Assembly (NCBI GenBank): GCA_024681935.1
Contig: JAIKZX010000125.1
Span: forward strand, 1 to 39,831
Origin: Fretibacterium sp.
Lineage (GTDB): Bacteria > Synergistota > Synergistia > Synergistales > Aminobacteriaceae
DNA length: 39,831 nt
Reading direction: 5' to 3'
The translations under genes and the position numbers were made by a program. The notes below the pieces were generated by a model that did not search any database, was not told the DNA's origin, and saw nothing but the letters and a program-made list of their open reading frames with translations. Positions 24,459 through 33,012 of the stretch are shown piece after piece. Within the stretch, counting starts at the first letter, position 1; each line of letters opens with the position of its first letter.

Positions 24459-25235
24459 ATGATCACGAAACGAATTATCCCCTGCCTGGATGTGAAGGAC
24501 GGCCGGGTGGTGAAGGGAGTCAACTTTCAGGGGCTGAAGGACATCTCCTCACCCCTGGATCTGGCGAAGTATTACAGCGACAACGGCGCCGACGAACTGG
24601 TGTTCTACGATATCACGGCCTCGGCTGAGGGACGGGGGATTTTCACAAACATTCTGCGCGAGGCAGCGCGGAATGTCTTTATCCCTCTGACCGTGGGAGG
24701 CGGCATCTCCAGCGTGTCAGACTTCGAGCGCGTTCTGGGCTGCGGGGCGGACAAGGTGAGCGTCAACACGGGAGCTATCACCCACCCCGGCCTGATCCCG
24801 GAAGCGGCGAAACTCTACGGAGACCAGTGCGTCGTGCTCTCCGTGGACGTGAAACGCGTTGGCGGTAAGTTCCACATCTTTGCCCGGGGCGGCCGCGAGG
24901 ACACGGGCATGGAGGCCATTGACTGGATCCGACGCTGCGTGGATGCCGGGGCGGGCGAGGTGGTGGTCAATTCCATCGACACCGACGGCGTCCGGGGCGG
25001 CTTTGATCTGGAAATGCTGCGCGCTGTGTGTGAGGCCGTGTCCGTGCCGGTCATTGCTTCGGGCGGCGCGGGATGCATCAGGGACTTCATCACCCTCTTC
25101 AAGACACTGCCGGGGGTGGACGCGGGGCTGGCCGCCTCGATTTTCCACCCGCGGGACAAGGATGCCGCAGGTGAAGTGAATATCCCCGACCTGAAGGCAT
25201 GCATGGCCAAAGAGGGAATACCCGTCCGGCTGTAA
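24459..25235 (+). CDS. hisF: HisF, cyclase subunit of imidazole glycerol phosphate synthase
   Basis: HisF is the TIM-barrel synthase that uses ammonia from HisH to turn PRFAR into imidazole glycerol phosphate and AICAR, linking histidine and purine synthesis. The 258-residue product has catalytic Asp11 (IIPCLDVKDGRVVKG) and Asp130 (VLSVDVKRVGG), the phosphate sites TVGGGISS and ASGGAGC, and NSIDTDGVRGGFD. It seems complete. Its position is odd: it is separated from hisH and hisA by the sensory island and an ABC importer, and sits eight bases behind the importer permease gene. A strong terminator follows. Confidence 0.97.
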   Translation: MITKRIIPCLDVKDGRVVKGVNFQGLKDISSPLDLAKYYSDNGADELVFYDITASAEGRGIFTNILREAARNVFIPLTVGGGISSVSDFERVLGCGADKVSVNTGAITHPGLIPEAAKLYGDQCVVLSVDVKRVGGKFHIFARGGREDTGMEAIDWIRRCVDAGAGEVVVNSIDTDGVRGGFDLEMLRAVCEAVSVPVIASGGAGCIRDFITLFKTLPGVDAGLAASIFHPRDKDAAGEVNIPDLKACMAKEGIPVRL

Positions 25236-25241
25236 AAGAAA

Positions 25242-25283
25242 AAGGTGCCCGCAGTTATCTCTCCTGCGGGCACCTTATTTTTT
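25242..25283. terminator. Bidirectional intrinsic terminator between hisF and purL
   Basis: A 13-base perfect stem (25242-25254 with 25264-25276, core GGTGCCCGCAG/CTGCGGGCACC) has a nine-base loop. T residues follow on the plus strand (through 25283) and an A-rich run precedes it, giving a T run on the minus strand. It stops both the hisF transcript and the converging purL transcript. Confidence 0.92.
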
Positions 25284-25296
25284 GCGTTAATGGGAA

Positions 25297-28200
25297 TTAA
25301 CCTTTAAGGAACTCCACGGCGGCCTCAAACATCCCCATGTCGCACGCGCCCACGGCGTTGCGGTACAGGCTTCCGCCCACGCGCTCCGCGTGCCCCATGC
25401 GGCCCAGCACCCGGCCATCAGGCGATGTCAGGCATTCAATGGCAGACAGTGAGCCGTTGGGATTATACTGCACATTCATCGTGGGCTGCCCTGTCAGGTC
25501 CACATACTGCGCAGCCACCTGACCGGCCTCCGCCATCTGGTTCAGCAGACTCTCATCACAGATGAAGCGTCCCTCGCCGTGAGAGACAGGGACCACATAC
25601 ACTTCCCCAATCTTTGTGCGGCTGAGCCAGGGCGAACGATTGGAGAGGATGCGCACATGAACCAGCTTCGACTGATGCCGGCCAATGGTGTTGAAGGTCA
25701 GTGCTGCAGAGCCCTCGTTCAGTTCCTCCGTGTCCACGATGCGGCCAAAGGGAAGCAGCCCTGTCCGCACAAGGGCCTGGAACCCGTTGCATATTCCGCA
25801 GGCCAGTCCGCCCCGCTCGTCCAACAGCTGACCCACTGCCGAGCGCACCGACGGACTCCGAAGGAAAATGGCGATAAACTTCCCCGACCCATCCGGCTCA
25901 TCGCCGTTGGAAAATCCGCCGGGCAGGAAAAGCGCCTGAGCCTTGGCAAGGTCCTCCGCAAAACGCTCCGCCGAACTCCTCATAGCCTCCGGTGTCAGCG
26001 TTCTGACGACAAAAAGCTCCGCCTCCCCCCCGGCCCTTTCAATGGCGCGCACGGACTCGTACTCACAGTTCGTGCCGGGGAACACCGGGATAAGGAAGCG
26101 CGGCCGGGCAGCCCCAACGGGCGGTCTGGACGCTTTGGGCAGATCCTCCCGGGCGGCGGGCAGCGATTGATAAAGAGGCGTCTCAGAAGGCGTGTCGACG
26201 GGGAATATCTCCTCAAGGGCCCCCTCGTAAAGCTCCTCCAGCTCGCTCATCTTCACCGCGTTGCCATGCCTGGAAATCACGGAATCCTCCCGTGTGTACC
26301 CCAGGTCGATCAGCTCCACATCCTCCGGCACGTCCAGTTCCGTAATGTTGAATACCTCAAGGATGAAGGAACCGCGTGACCCACCAAAGAGGTCCGCGCG
26401 CGAGACGTCCTCGTTGAATTCAAAGCCAACCCCTTTGCCCAGGCACATCTTGAACAGCATCGCTGCCGCCCCGCCGAACGTGGGTGTCGCAGCCGAAAGA
26501 ACCTCGCTGCTGGCAATCAGCGTCTGGATGTAACCCAGCAGACTGCGCATAGACCCCGCCTCGGGCAAAGTCCCGTTGTAATGGGGGCGCAGCAGTACGA
26601 CACGCGAATTGAGCCCCTTGACTCCCGGCGACACGACTCTTTCCGCGGCCGCCAGCCCCACGCCAAAGGATATCAGCGTGGGCGGAACGTCAAGAGCCTC
26701 AAAGGATCCGCTCATGGAGTCCTTGCCGCCAATGGCCGCCACGCCAAGGTCCATCTGCGCGTCCAATGCCCCCAACAGGGCCGCGGCCGGAAGGCCCCAG
26801 CGCCGCGGGTCGTTCCCCGGCTTGCCGAAGTATTCCTGGAAGCTCAGCCAGCACTTCTTCAGGTCCGCACCAGCCGCCGCAAGGCGGCAGAGCGACTCCA
26901 CCACCGCAAGGTAGGCTCCCTCGTAGGGGGAGGCTGAAGAGATAAACGGATCAAAGCCCCACGTCATAATGGAACAGGCATTCGTCTCCCCATGGGTCAG
27001 GGGGAACTTCATGGCCGTCGCCTGAGCAGGAGTGCGCTGGTAGAGACCACCAAAGGGTATCAACACAGAGTTGGCTCCGACAGTGGAGTCAAAACGTTCG
27101 CCCAGCCCCCGTTTGGAGCAGACGTTGAGATCCGACATAGCAACGCGCAGCCCCTCTGCGAAGTTGGACGGCAGACTGGGCGCGTACTCCTTCGGCCGGG
27201 ACACTGTGACGGCCGTGTGCCGTTCGGCGCCGTTGCTCTGAATGAAGCTCCGCGGGATGTCCACGATGTTCTTTCCCCGCCAGGACATCCGCATCCGCCC
27301 GCTGTCCGTTACCCGGGCCACGACCGTGGCGGCGATGTCCTCCTCCTCCGCCAGGCGCAGGACCTCCGCCACGTCCGCCTCCGCCACCACGACGGCCATG
27401 CGCTCCTGAGACTCGCTGATGGCGATCTCAGTCCCGCTCAGGCCAGCGTACTTCAGCGGCACGGCGTCCAGGTCGATATCCAGGCCATCTGCCAGCTCGC
27501 CCACGGCCACGGAGACACCGCCCGCGCCGAAATCGTTGCACCGCTTCACCTTGAGGGAGAAGTTCGGGTTGCGGAAGAGACGCTGCAGCTTCCTCTCCTC
27601 AGGCGCGTTGCCCTTTTGGACCTCCGCCCCGCACGTCTCCAGGGAGTGAGCGTTGTGGGCCCTCGATGAGCCCGTAGCCCCGCCGCAGCCGTCACGCCCC
27701 GTCCGGCCTCCCAGCAACAGGACCCTGTCGCCCGGCTCCGGGCATTCCCTCCTTACGTTCGCCTCCGGCACAGCCGCAACCACCGCGCCGACCTCCATAC
27801 GCTTGGCCGCGTAACCCTCATGATATATCTCATCCACCAGTCCGGTGGGAACGCCAATCTGGTTGCCGTAGGAACTGTAGCCCGCCGCCGCCCTTGTCGT
27901 GATGACGCGCTGGGGCAGTTTGCCCGGCAGGGTCTCGCTGATGGGCTTGCGGGGGTCAGCCGCGCCGGTAACGCGCAGGGCCTGATAAACGTAGCCCCGA
28001 CCAGAGAGCGGATCGCGTATTGCGCCGCCAATACAGGTCGCCGCGCCGCCGAAGGGCTCGATCTCCGTTGGATGGTTGTGCGTTTCGTTTTTAAAGAGCA
28101 GGAGCCACGGCTCCGTTTTCACGCTTCCCTCTCCCTCGGTCACATCCACGGGGACGCGCACCGTACAGGCGTTGACTTCCTCCGACTCCACGAGGTCCGG

Positions 28201-29040
28201 CAGTTCCCCGCGCTTTTTGAGGACCTTTGCCCCGATTGTGGCCATATCCATCAACGTAATGGGTTTATCAGAACGCCCCAGCTCTTCGCGCAGGGCAAGG
28301 TAACGGTCGTAGGCCGCGCGGACGCGCTCGTCCTCAAAATCAATGGAGTCGATGGCCGTGAGGAACGTGGTGTGACGGCAGTGATCCGACCAATAGGTGT
28401 CCAGCACGCGCAGCTCCGTCAGCGTGGGGTCACGCCCCTCCTGCTTAAAGTGATCCTGACAGCAGCGAAGGTCGTTCACGCTCATCGCCAGGCCCAGCTC
28501 CGCACACAGAGCCTCCAGCCCCGCCGCATCACGCCCGCAGAAGCCCTCCAGCACAGGAACGTCTCCGGGCTCAGGACAGGGGATGTTCAGCGTCTCATAC
28601 TCCCCAAGCTGTGCTTCACGGCACTCCACGGGGTTGATGAGATGCTTCTTTACAGCTGCGAATTCCTCATCAGAAACCGCGCCGAAGAACAGGTACACCC
28701 GTGCCGTACGCACGACCGGGCGCTGGCCGGTGAGCAGCCCAATGCACTGCTCCGCCGCGTCCGCCCGCTGGTCATACTGCCCGGGCAGGTACTCCGCTGC
28801 CAGAACGCGCGCCGCGTCATCTGGCAGCTGGTCCAGCAGCGTATCCGTGCAGGGGTCGGCAAACACTGACGCCCTGCACGCATCCAGCGCCCCGTCGTCA
28901 AGCCCCTCAACGTCGTAGCGGTTAATAATCCGCACGCGCTCCAGCCCGTCAAGCCCCAAAAGGGTTCTGAGCTCCGAGCAGAGCGACACGGCCTCCTGAG
29001 CAAAGGCCGGCCTTCTCTCAACGTATAGCCTGTGTACCAT
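25297..29040 (-). CDS. purL: PurL, phosphoribosylformylglycinamidine synthase, single-chain form
   Basis: PurL uses ATP and glutamine to make FGAM in purine synthesis. It is the long form, with synthase and glutaminase in one chain of 1247 residues. The N-terminal domain (VHRLYVERRPAF) is of the clostridial type. The linker has TYWSDHCRHTTF, and the synthase core includes ATCIGGAIRDPLSG, GATGSSRAHN and CNDFGAGGVSVAVGE. The C-terminal amidotransferase has PVFPGTNCEYES, nucleophile Cys1081 (LACGICNGFQAL) and the His/Glu region VSHGEGRF. The start chosen is ATG 29040 with AAGGAT upstream; it matches the family N-terminus and overlaps purD by 23 bases. An in-frame ATG at 29118 would add 26 residues inside purD that do not look like PurL. 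Confidence 0.96.
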   Translation of the reverse strand: MVHRLYVERRPAFAQEAVSLCSELRTLLGLDGLERVRIINRYDVEGLDDGALDACRASVFADPCTDTLLDQLPDDAARVLAAEYLPGQYDQRADAAEQCIGLLTGQRPVVRTARVYLFFGAVSDEEFAAVKKHLINPVECREAQLGEYETLNIPCPEPGDVPVLEGFCGRDAAGLEALCAELGLAMSVNDLRCCQDHFKQEGRDPTLTELRVLDTYWSDHCRHTTFLTAIDSIDFEDERVRAAYDRYLALREELGRSDKPITLMDMATIGAKVLKKRGELPDLVESEEVNACTVRVPVDVTEGEGSVKTEPWLLLFKNETHNHPTEIEPFGGAATCIGGAIRDPLSGRGYVYQALRVTGAADPRKPISETLPGKLPQRVITTRAAAGYSSYGNQIGVPTGLVDEIYHEGYAAKRMEVGAVVAAVPEANVRRECPEPGDRVLLLGGRTGRDGCGGATGSSRAHNAHSLETCGAEVQKGNAPEERKLQRLFRNPNFSLKVKRCNDFGAGGVSVAVGELADGLDIDLDAVPLKYAGLSGTEIAISESQERMAVVVAEADVAEVLRLAEEEDIAATVVARVTDSGRMRMSWRGKNIVDIPRSFIQSNGAERHTAVTVSRPKEYAPSLPSNFAEGLRVAMSDLNVCSKRGLGERFDSTVGANSVLIPFGGLYQRTPAQATAMKFPLTHGETNACSIMTWGFDPFISSASPYEGAYLAVVESLCRLAAAGADLKKCWLSFQEYFGKPGNDPRRWGLPAAALLGALDAQMDLGVAAIGGKDSMSGSFEALDVPPTLISFGVGLAAAERVVSPGVKGLNSRVVLLRPHYNGTLPEAGSMRSLLGYIQTLIASSEVLSAATPTFGGAAAMLFKMCLGKGVGFEFNEDVSRADLFGGSRGSFILEVFNITELDVPEDVELIDLGYTREDSVISRHGNAVKMSELEELYEGALEEIFPVDTPSETPLYQSLPAAREDLPKASRPPVGAARPRFLIPVFPGTNCEYESVRAIERAGGEAELFVVRTLTPEAMRSSAERFAEDLAKAQALFLPGGFSNGDEPDGSGKFIAIFLRSPSVRSAVGQLLDERGGLACGICNGFQALVRTGLLPFGRIVDTEELNEGSAALTFNTIGRHQSKLVHVRILSNRSPWLSRTKIGEVYVVPVSHGEGRFICDESLLNQMAEAGQVAAQYVDLTGQPTMNVQYNPNGSLSAIECLTSPDGRVLGRMGHAERVGGSLYRNAVGACDMGMFEAAVEFLKG

Positions 29041-30295
29041 AAGCCCCAATATCCTTTCTGTAGCGCGCTCCATCAAATTGGATGCGTTCCGCCGCCTCAT
29101 AGGCCTGTATCCGCGCATCCTCCGCCGAAGGAGCGACGGCCGTAACCGCCAGCACGCGTCCTCCCGCCGTCAACAGCCTGCCATCAGCCTCGCGGCGCGT
29201 GCCCGCATGGAAGACAGACACACCCGGCAATTTATCCGCCCCGCCGAGGTCAATCTCTAACCCTATTTTACACGAACCTGGGTATTCTTTCGAGGCCAGC
29301 ACAACGCAGCAGGACGCGCCGGACGAGAAACGAATATCCGCCTGGTCCAGCCGATCCTCCCGCACCGCCAGCATGATTTCAAACAAATCGGACTCCAGCA
29401 GCGGCAGCACGGCCTGAGCCTCCGGATCACCAAAACGGCAGTTATATTCAATCACTTTTGGCCCCTGCGGCGTGAGCATCAGGCCAAAATACAGGCAGCC
29501 CTTGAAGGGACGGCCCTCTGCCTGAAGCGCCTCCACTGTGGGACAAAGGATCGTTTTCATGCAAGTCTCCGCAAGGGCCGGAGTGTAGTGCGGGTTGGGT
29601 GCGATGACGCCCATGCCCCCGGTGTTTGGCCCCTCGTTGCCGTCGTAGGCCCGCTTGTGGTCCATCGACGAGACCATGGGGACAATCGTCTTTCCATCCG
29701 TAAAGGCCAGGACAGAGACCTCCGGGCCGGTCAGACATTCTTCAATGACCACGCGCTCACCGCTCGCGCCGAAGGTCTTTTCCTTCATACAGGAGAGAAG
29801 CGCGTCCCGGGCCTGTTCAAAATTCTCCGCCACGGTCACTCCCTTGCCCTTGGCGAGCCCGTCGGCCTTCACCACCAGAGGATAATCCGAAACCGCAGCG
29901 CAGGTCAGTGCTTTGTCCAGATTGTCAAAGACCTCATAGCGGGCCGTGGGGATGTTGTATTTCTTCATCAGCGCCTTGGCGTAGATCTTGCTGCCCTCAA
30001 CGGCCGCCGCCGCCGCGCTGGGACCAAAGCACCGCACGCCCTGGGCCTCCAGGCGGTCCACTGCCCCCATCACCAGCGGGTCATCCGGAGCGACCACAGC
30101 GAAATCAATAGCCCGCTCCCTTGCGAAAGCCGCTATTCCGTCCACGTCCTCCGCGGAGACGGGCACGCACTCAGCGAGGTCCGCAATGCCGCCGTTGCCC
30201 GGCAGCGCGTAGATTTTTTTTATTCTGGGGCTTCGCGCCAGACAGCTTATTATCGCGTGCTCTCGCCCGCCCCCTCCGACTACCATGACGTTCAT
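29018..30295 (-). CDS. purD: PurD, phosphoribosylamine-glycine ligase
   Basis: PurD is the ATP-grasp enzyme joining glycine to phosphoribosylamine to make GAR, the second step of purine synthesis. The product has 425 residues. It begins MNVMVVGGGGREHAI, and shows DGLAKGKGV in the ATP-grasp region, GPEVSVLAFTDG, DHKRAYDGNEGPNTGGMG and EYNCRFGDPEAQ. The start at 30295 is preferred over ATG 30310 because GGAGGCGG lies just before it and the family N-terminus begins there. Its end overlaps purL, so the two purine genes are coupled. Confidence 0.96.
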   Translation of the reverse strand: MNVMVVGGGGREHAIISCLARSPRIKKIYALPGNGGIADLAECVPVSAEDVDGIAAFARERAIDFAVVAPDDPLVMGAVDRLEAQGVRCFGPSAAAAAVEGSKIYAKALMKKYNIPTARYEVFDNLDKALTCAAVSDYPLVVKADGLAKGKGVTVAENFEQARDALLSCMKEKTFGASGERVVIEECLTGPEVSVLAFTDGKTIVPMVSSMDHKRAYDGNEGPNTGGMGVIAPNPHYTPALAETCMKTILCPTVEALQAEGRPFKGCLYFGLMLTPQGPKVIEYNCRFGDPEAQAVLPLLESDLFEIMLAVREDRLDQADIRFSSGASCCVVLASKEYPGSCKIGLEIDLGGADKLPGVSVFHAGTRREADGRLLTAGGRVLAVTAVAPSAEDARIQAYEAAERIQFDGARYRKDIGAYGTQAIR

Positions 30296-30319
30296 CGCTT
30301 CCGCCTCCATTATCGTACT

Positions 30320-30337
30320 GTATCATTACCATGATAC
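30320..30337. repeat. Inverted repeat upstream of purD
   Basis: GTATCAT (30320-30326) and ATGATAC (30331-30337) are perfect seven-base arms around TACC. They lie 25 bases upstream of the purD start and after the coaE stop on the minus strand. There is no T run, so this is not a terminator. It could be a small regulator site or an mRNA hairpin in front of purD; no classical PurR box or purine riboswitch was recognised. Confidence 0.35.
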
Positions 30338-30363
30338 CTCTTCTGGCCCCGCTTAGCCACCCC

Positions 30364-30978
30364 TTACGCCTTTATTTTCACATTATAATCCGACATACTT
30401 TCCACAATCCGCCCCACCTCGGCCTCCAGCGCCGCCCTGTCTTCGGCGTTGTTCACCACATAATCGCTCCGGGCCATACGCTCAGCGGATGGGAGGAAAA
30501 ACTCCTCCCGGCGGCGAAGTTCCGCCTCGTCCCAGCCCCGCTGGACACGGCACCGCTCTGCCCGCACGTCCCGGGGGGCCGTCACAAAGACGACGAGGTC
30601 AAGCCAGTCCGGCCGGCCTGACTCAAACAATAAAGGAATTTCCACGACAGCCCACTGAGAGGCGGACAGTCCGTCGACACGCCGCTTCAGCTCCGCCATG
30701 ACGAGGGGATGGAGCAGACCGCAGCACCAGCGGTGCTCGGCGGGGTCGGAAAATATCCTTCCGGCCACAGCCCGGCGGTCAATGGCCCCTGACGGGTCAA
30801 GGATGTCCGCTCCCCAGCGGGCCACGGCGGCCGTGCGGATATCAGGACGCTCCCACAGAGCCAGGGCCACGGCGTCCGCGTCAAGACGCACGCCGCCCAG
30901 CTTCTCCATCAGGCGGGCGACGGTGGACTTACCAGCCCCGACGTCCCCCGTAACCCCCACGGCTGTAACCGCCGCCAT
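30364..30978 (-). CDS. coaE: CoaE, dephospho-CoA kinase
   Basis: CoaE is the last enzyme of coenzyme A synthesis, phosphorylating the 3' hydroxyl of dephospho-CoA. The 204-residue product has the P-loop GVTGDVGAGKST, the LDADAVA segment, and the LLFESGRPDWLDLVVFVTAP block followed by an arginine-rich lid (RAERCRVQRGWDEAELRRR). The start chosen is ATG 30978 because it lies just before the P-loop strand and has GGAGGGAGAGG upstream; earlier in-frame ATGs at 30996 and 31008 would be long for the family. The first 50 bases overlap the end of pcrA, so its ribosome site is inside pcrA codons for the glycine-rich tail. Confidence 0.93.
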   Translation of the reverse strand: MAAVTAVGVTGDVGAGKSTVARLMEKLGGVRLDADAVALALWERPDIRTAAVARWGADILDPSGAIDRRAVAGRIFSDPAEHRWCCGLLHPLVMAELKRRVDGLSASQWAVVEIPLLFESGRPDWLDLVVFVTAPRDVRAERCRVQRGWDEAELRRREEFFLPSAERMARSDYVVNNAEDRAALEAEVGRIVESMSDYNVKIKA

Positions 30979-32992
30979 AGCGTCCTCTCCCTCCATAGCT
31001 GTTTCCATAACTGCCTCCACCCCACCGGCGCTCCTCGCCGCCCCGGTCGTCCACGGTCTTGTACTCGTCAGGGACCTCGAACAGGAAACGAGAGAACCCC
31101 TTTTCCAGCGTGGTGCCATAGAGCCGGCGGCTCCGCGCCGCGGTGAGGTACAGCCGCTCCTCCGCGCGGGTCATGCCCACATAGCACAGGCGGCGCTCCT
31201 CCTCCATCTGTTCCGGCTGGTCCTTGGCCCGGGAGTTGGGGAACACGTCCTCCTCCATCCCCACCAAAAACACCACAGGGAACTCCAGCCCCTTGGCCGC
31301 GTGGAGAGTCAAAAGCCCCACGGCGTTGGCCGCCCCCGGCTCCTGAGTGTCCGCATCCGTGAAGAGCGCCGCCTCCGCCAGGGCCTCGGCCAAGTCCCCC
31401 TCCGGCACGACGGACCGCAACTCCAGCACGTTGTCCCGCCGTTCCTCCCAGGTGTCGGGATCCTTCGTGCGGAGAAAGTCCTCATAACCCATTTCATTCA
31501 GAACGTAGTCCACGGCAGGGCCAATGCCCTCCCGCGAGATGGCCAGCAAACGGGACATATGCCCCGCAAATTGCACAGCAGCCTGTCCCACTGCCCCCTT
31601 CACCGGCCACGCGCCTTCGGAGACGGCCTTCCAGAAGCTCTCCGGCGGGGAGGTAGATATCGCGCCGGACGAGAGCCAGGTGTTCCAATCCTCGCGACGC
31701 TTTGGCCCCATGCCCTTGATGGCGAAGGCAGCGGCACGTTCAAAGGAAGTCTGGTCGTCCGGATTCAGTGCCAGTCGCAGCAGAGACAACACGTCCCGGA
31801 CCTCCTTCCGCTCATAGAACGCCACGCCCCGCACAATGCGGTAGGGAATCCCCATCTCAAGAAACTTCTGCTCATAGAGGCGGCTCATGGCATTCTGACG
31901 GTAAAGCACGGCGATGTCGCCATAATCGTAGCCGAAGTCCGACCGCAGACGATCAATCTCCGCCGTGATAAAGCCCGCCTCCTGCAGGTCACTGTTCGCC
32001 ATGAGGGCATAGACCTTCTCACCCGCCCCGCGGGAAGTTCTGAGGTCCTTTTTCATGCGGGCGGCGTTGTTGCGGATGAGGGCGTTGGCGGCGTTCAGAA
32101 TGTTGCCTGTGGAGCGGTAGTTCTCGTCCAGCACAATGGTTTTAGGCTCCGCCCCCTCGAAGCTGAAGTCCTTTTCAAAGTTCAAAATCATGCCGATATC
32201 CGCGCCGCGCCAGCCATAGATGGACTGATCCGGGTCGCCCACGACGTTCAGCGTGGCCCCCCCCCCGCGCGGGCCCTTCCCCACCAGATAGCGCAGCAGG
32301 AGGTACTGGGGACGGTTGACATCCTGGTACTCATCCACCAAAAGCCAGCGGATCCGTGCCTGTTCCTTTTGGCGCAGATCCTCGTCCCTGGACAGGACGT
32401 CCAGCGGCACAACCATCAGATCATCGAAGTCCACGGCATTGCGCTGCCGCAGTTCCCGCCGATACTCCCTTGCGATGTCGAGGTACAGTCCCTCCAGCAT
32501 GGGCTCCCTTGGGCCCGGGGCCCAGGCCGCCCAGTCACGGGCCACGGCCTCCAGCACGGAGGCGGGGGCAGTCTCCTTGATATTCATGCCCATGCGCATC
32601 ATGATCTGCTGGATAAGGGCGCGGCTGTCCCCCCGGTCGAACACGGCAAACCCCTGGCGCAGACCGGTGAGACGCTCCACCGCCTCATGGTTGCGGAACA
32701 GGAACCTGAGCCCAAAGGCGTGGAAGGTGCTGACCCCCACCTTGTCCGCCCCGCTGGGGGCCAGGCCCATAACTCGCTCCCGCATCTCTCCGGCCGCCTT
32801 GTTGGTGAACGTCACGGCCAGAATCTCCCACGGCCGGGCCAGGCCCTCCGCAATCAGCCAGGCAATCTTATGGGTGAGGACGCGTGTCTTGCCGCTTCCA
32901 GCCCCCGCGAGGATGAGAAGCGGCCCGTCCACATAGGTCACGGCCTCCCGCTGGCGAGGTGAAAGGCGTTCTAAAATCCCACTTTCCGGCAT
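30929..32992 (-). CDS. pcrA: PcrA/UvrD-type ATP-dependent DNA helicase with glycine-rich tail
   Basis: This superfamily 1A 3'-5' DNA helicase acts in repair and in clearing recombination or transcription complexes. The 687-residue chain contains the Q-motif (LSPRQREAV), Walker A (AGAGSGKT), motif Ia (VTFTNKAAGEMRERV), motif II (VDEYQDVN), motif III (GDPDQSIYGWRGAD), motif IV (ENYRSTGNI), motif V (TLHAAKGLEF) and motif VI (CYVGMTRAEERLYL). After motif VI the protein ends in about 35 residues rich in Gly, Tyr and Arg instead of the longer Tudor-like tail of PcrA. A run of ten G (plus-strand C at 32257-32266) encodes the glycines before motif III. ATG 32992 has AAGGAG eight bases upstream. Confidence 0.94.
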   Translation of the reverse strand: MPESGILERLSPRQREAVTYVDGPLLILAGAGSGKTRVLTHKIAWLIAEGLARPWEILAVTFTNKAAGEMRERVMGLAPSGADKVGVSTFHAFGLRFLFRNHEAVERLTGLRQGFAVFDRGDSRALIQQIMMRMGMNIKETAPASVLEAVARDWAAWAPGPREPMLEGLYLDIAREYRRELRQRNAVDFDDLMVVPLDVLSRDEDLRQKEQARIRWLLVDEYQDVNRPQYLLLRYLVGKGPRGGGATLNVVGDPDQSIYGWRGADIGMILNFEKDFSFEGAEPKTIVLDENYRSTGNILNAANALIRNNAARMKKDLRTSRGAGEKVYALMANSDLQEAGFITAEIDRLRSDFGYDYGDIAVLYRQNAMSRLYEQKFLEMGIPYRIVRGVAFYERKEVRDVLSLLRLALNPDDQTSFERAAAFAIKGMGPKRREDWNTWLSSGAISTSPPESFWKAVSEGAWPVKGAVGQAAVQFAGHMSRLLAISREGIGPAVDYVLNEMGYEDFLRTKDPDTWEERRDNVLELRSVVPEGDLAEALAEAALFTDADTQEPGAANAVGLLTLHAAKGLEFPVVFLVGMEEDVFPNSRAKDQPEQMEEERRLCYVGMTRAEERLYLTAARSRRLYGTTLEKGFSRFLFEVPDEYKTVDDRGGEERRWGGGSYGNSYGGRGRYGGGYSRGGYGGRRGW

Positions 32993-33012
32993 ATCCTTGT
33001 CTCCTTACTGTT

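Noticed and set aside
8561-25235. Sensory island and importer as a mobile element inserted in the his operon
   Set aside because: No integrase, transposase, tRNA, direct repeats at the borders or change in base composition is visible. Rearrangement is possible, but a mobile element cannot be supported.
27820-28869. Plus-strand open frame of 349 codons inside purL
   Set aside because: It is a shadow of purL, whose reading frame is unambiguous along the whole length.
30296-30363. Purine riboswitch ahead of purD
   Set aside because: The gap is too short and lacks the conserved aptamer sequences; only a small inverted repeat is present.
30698-32962. Plus-strand open frame of 754 codons
   Set aside because: It lies entirely opposite pcrA and coaE, which show all helicase and kinase motifs. 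The translation has no recognisable domain, and high GC content readily gives long antisense frames.
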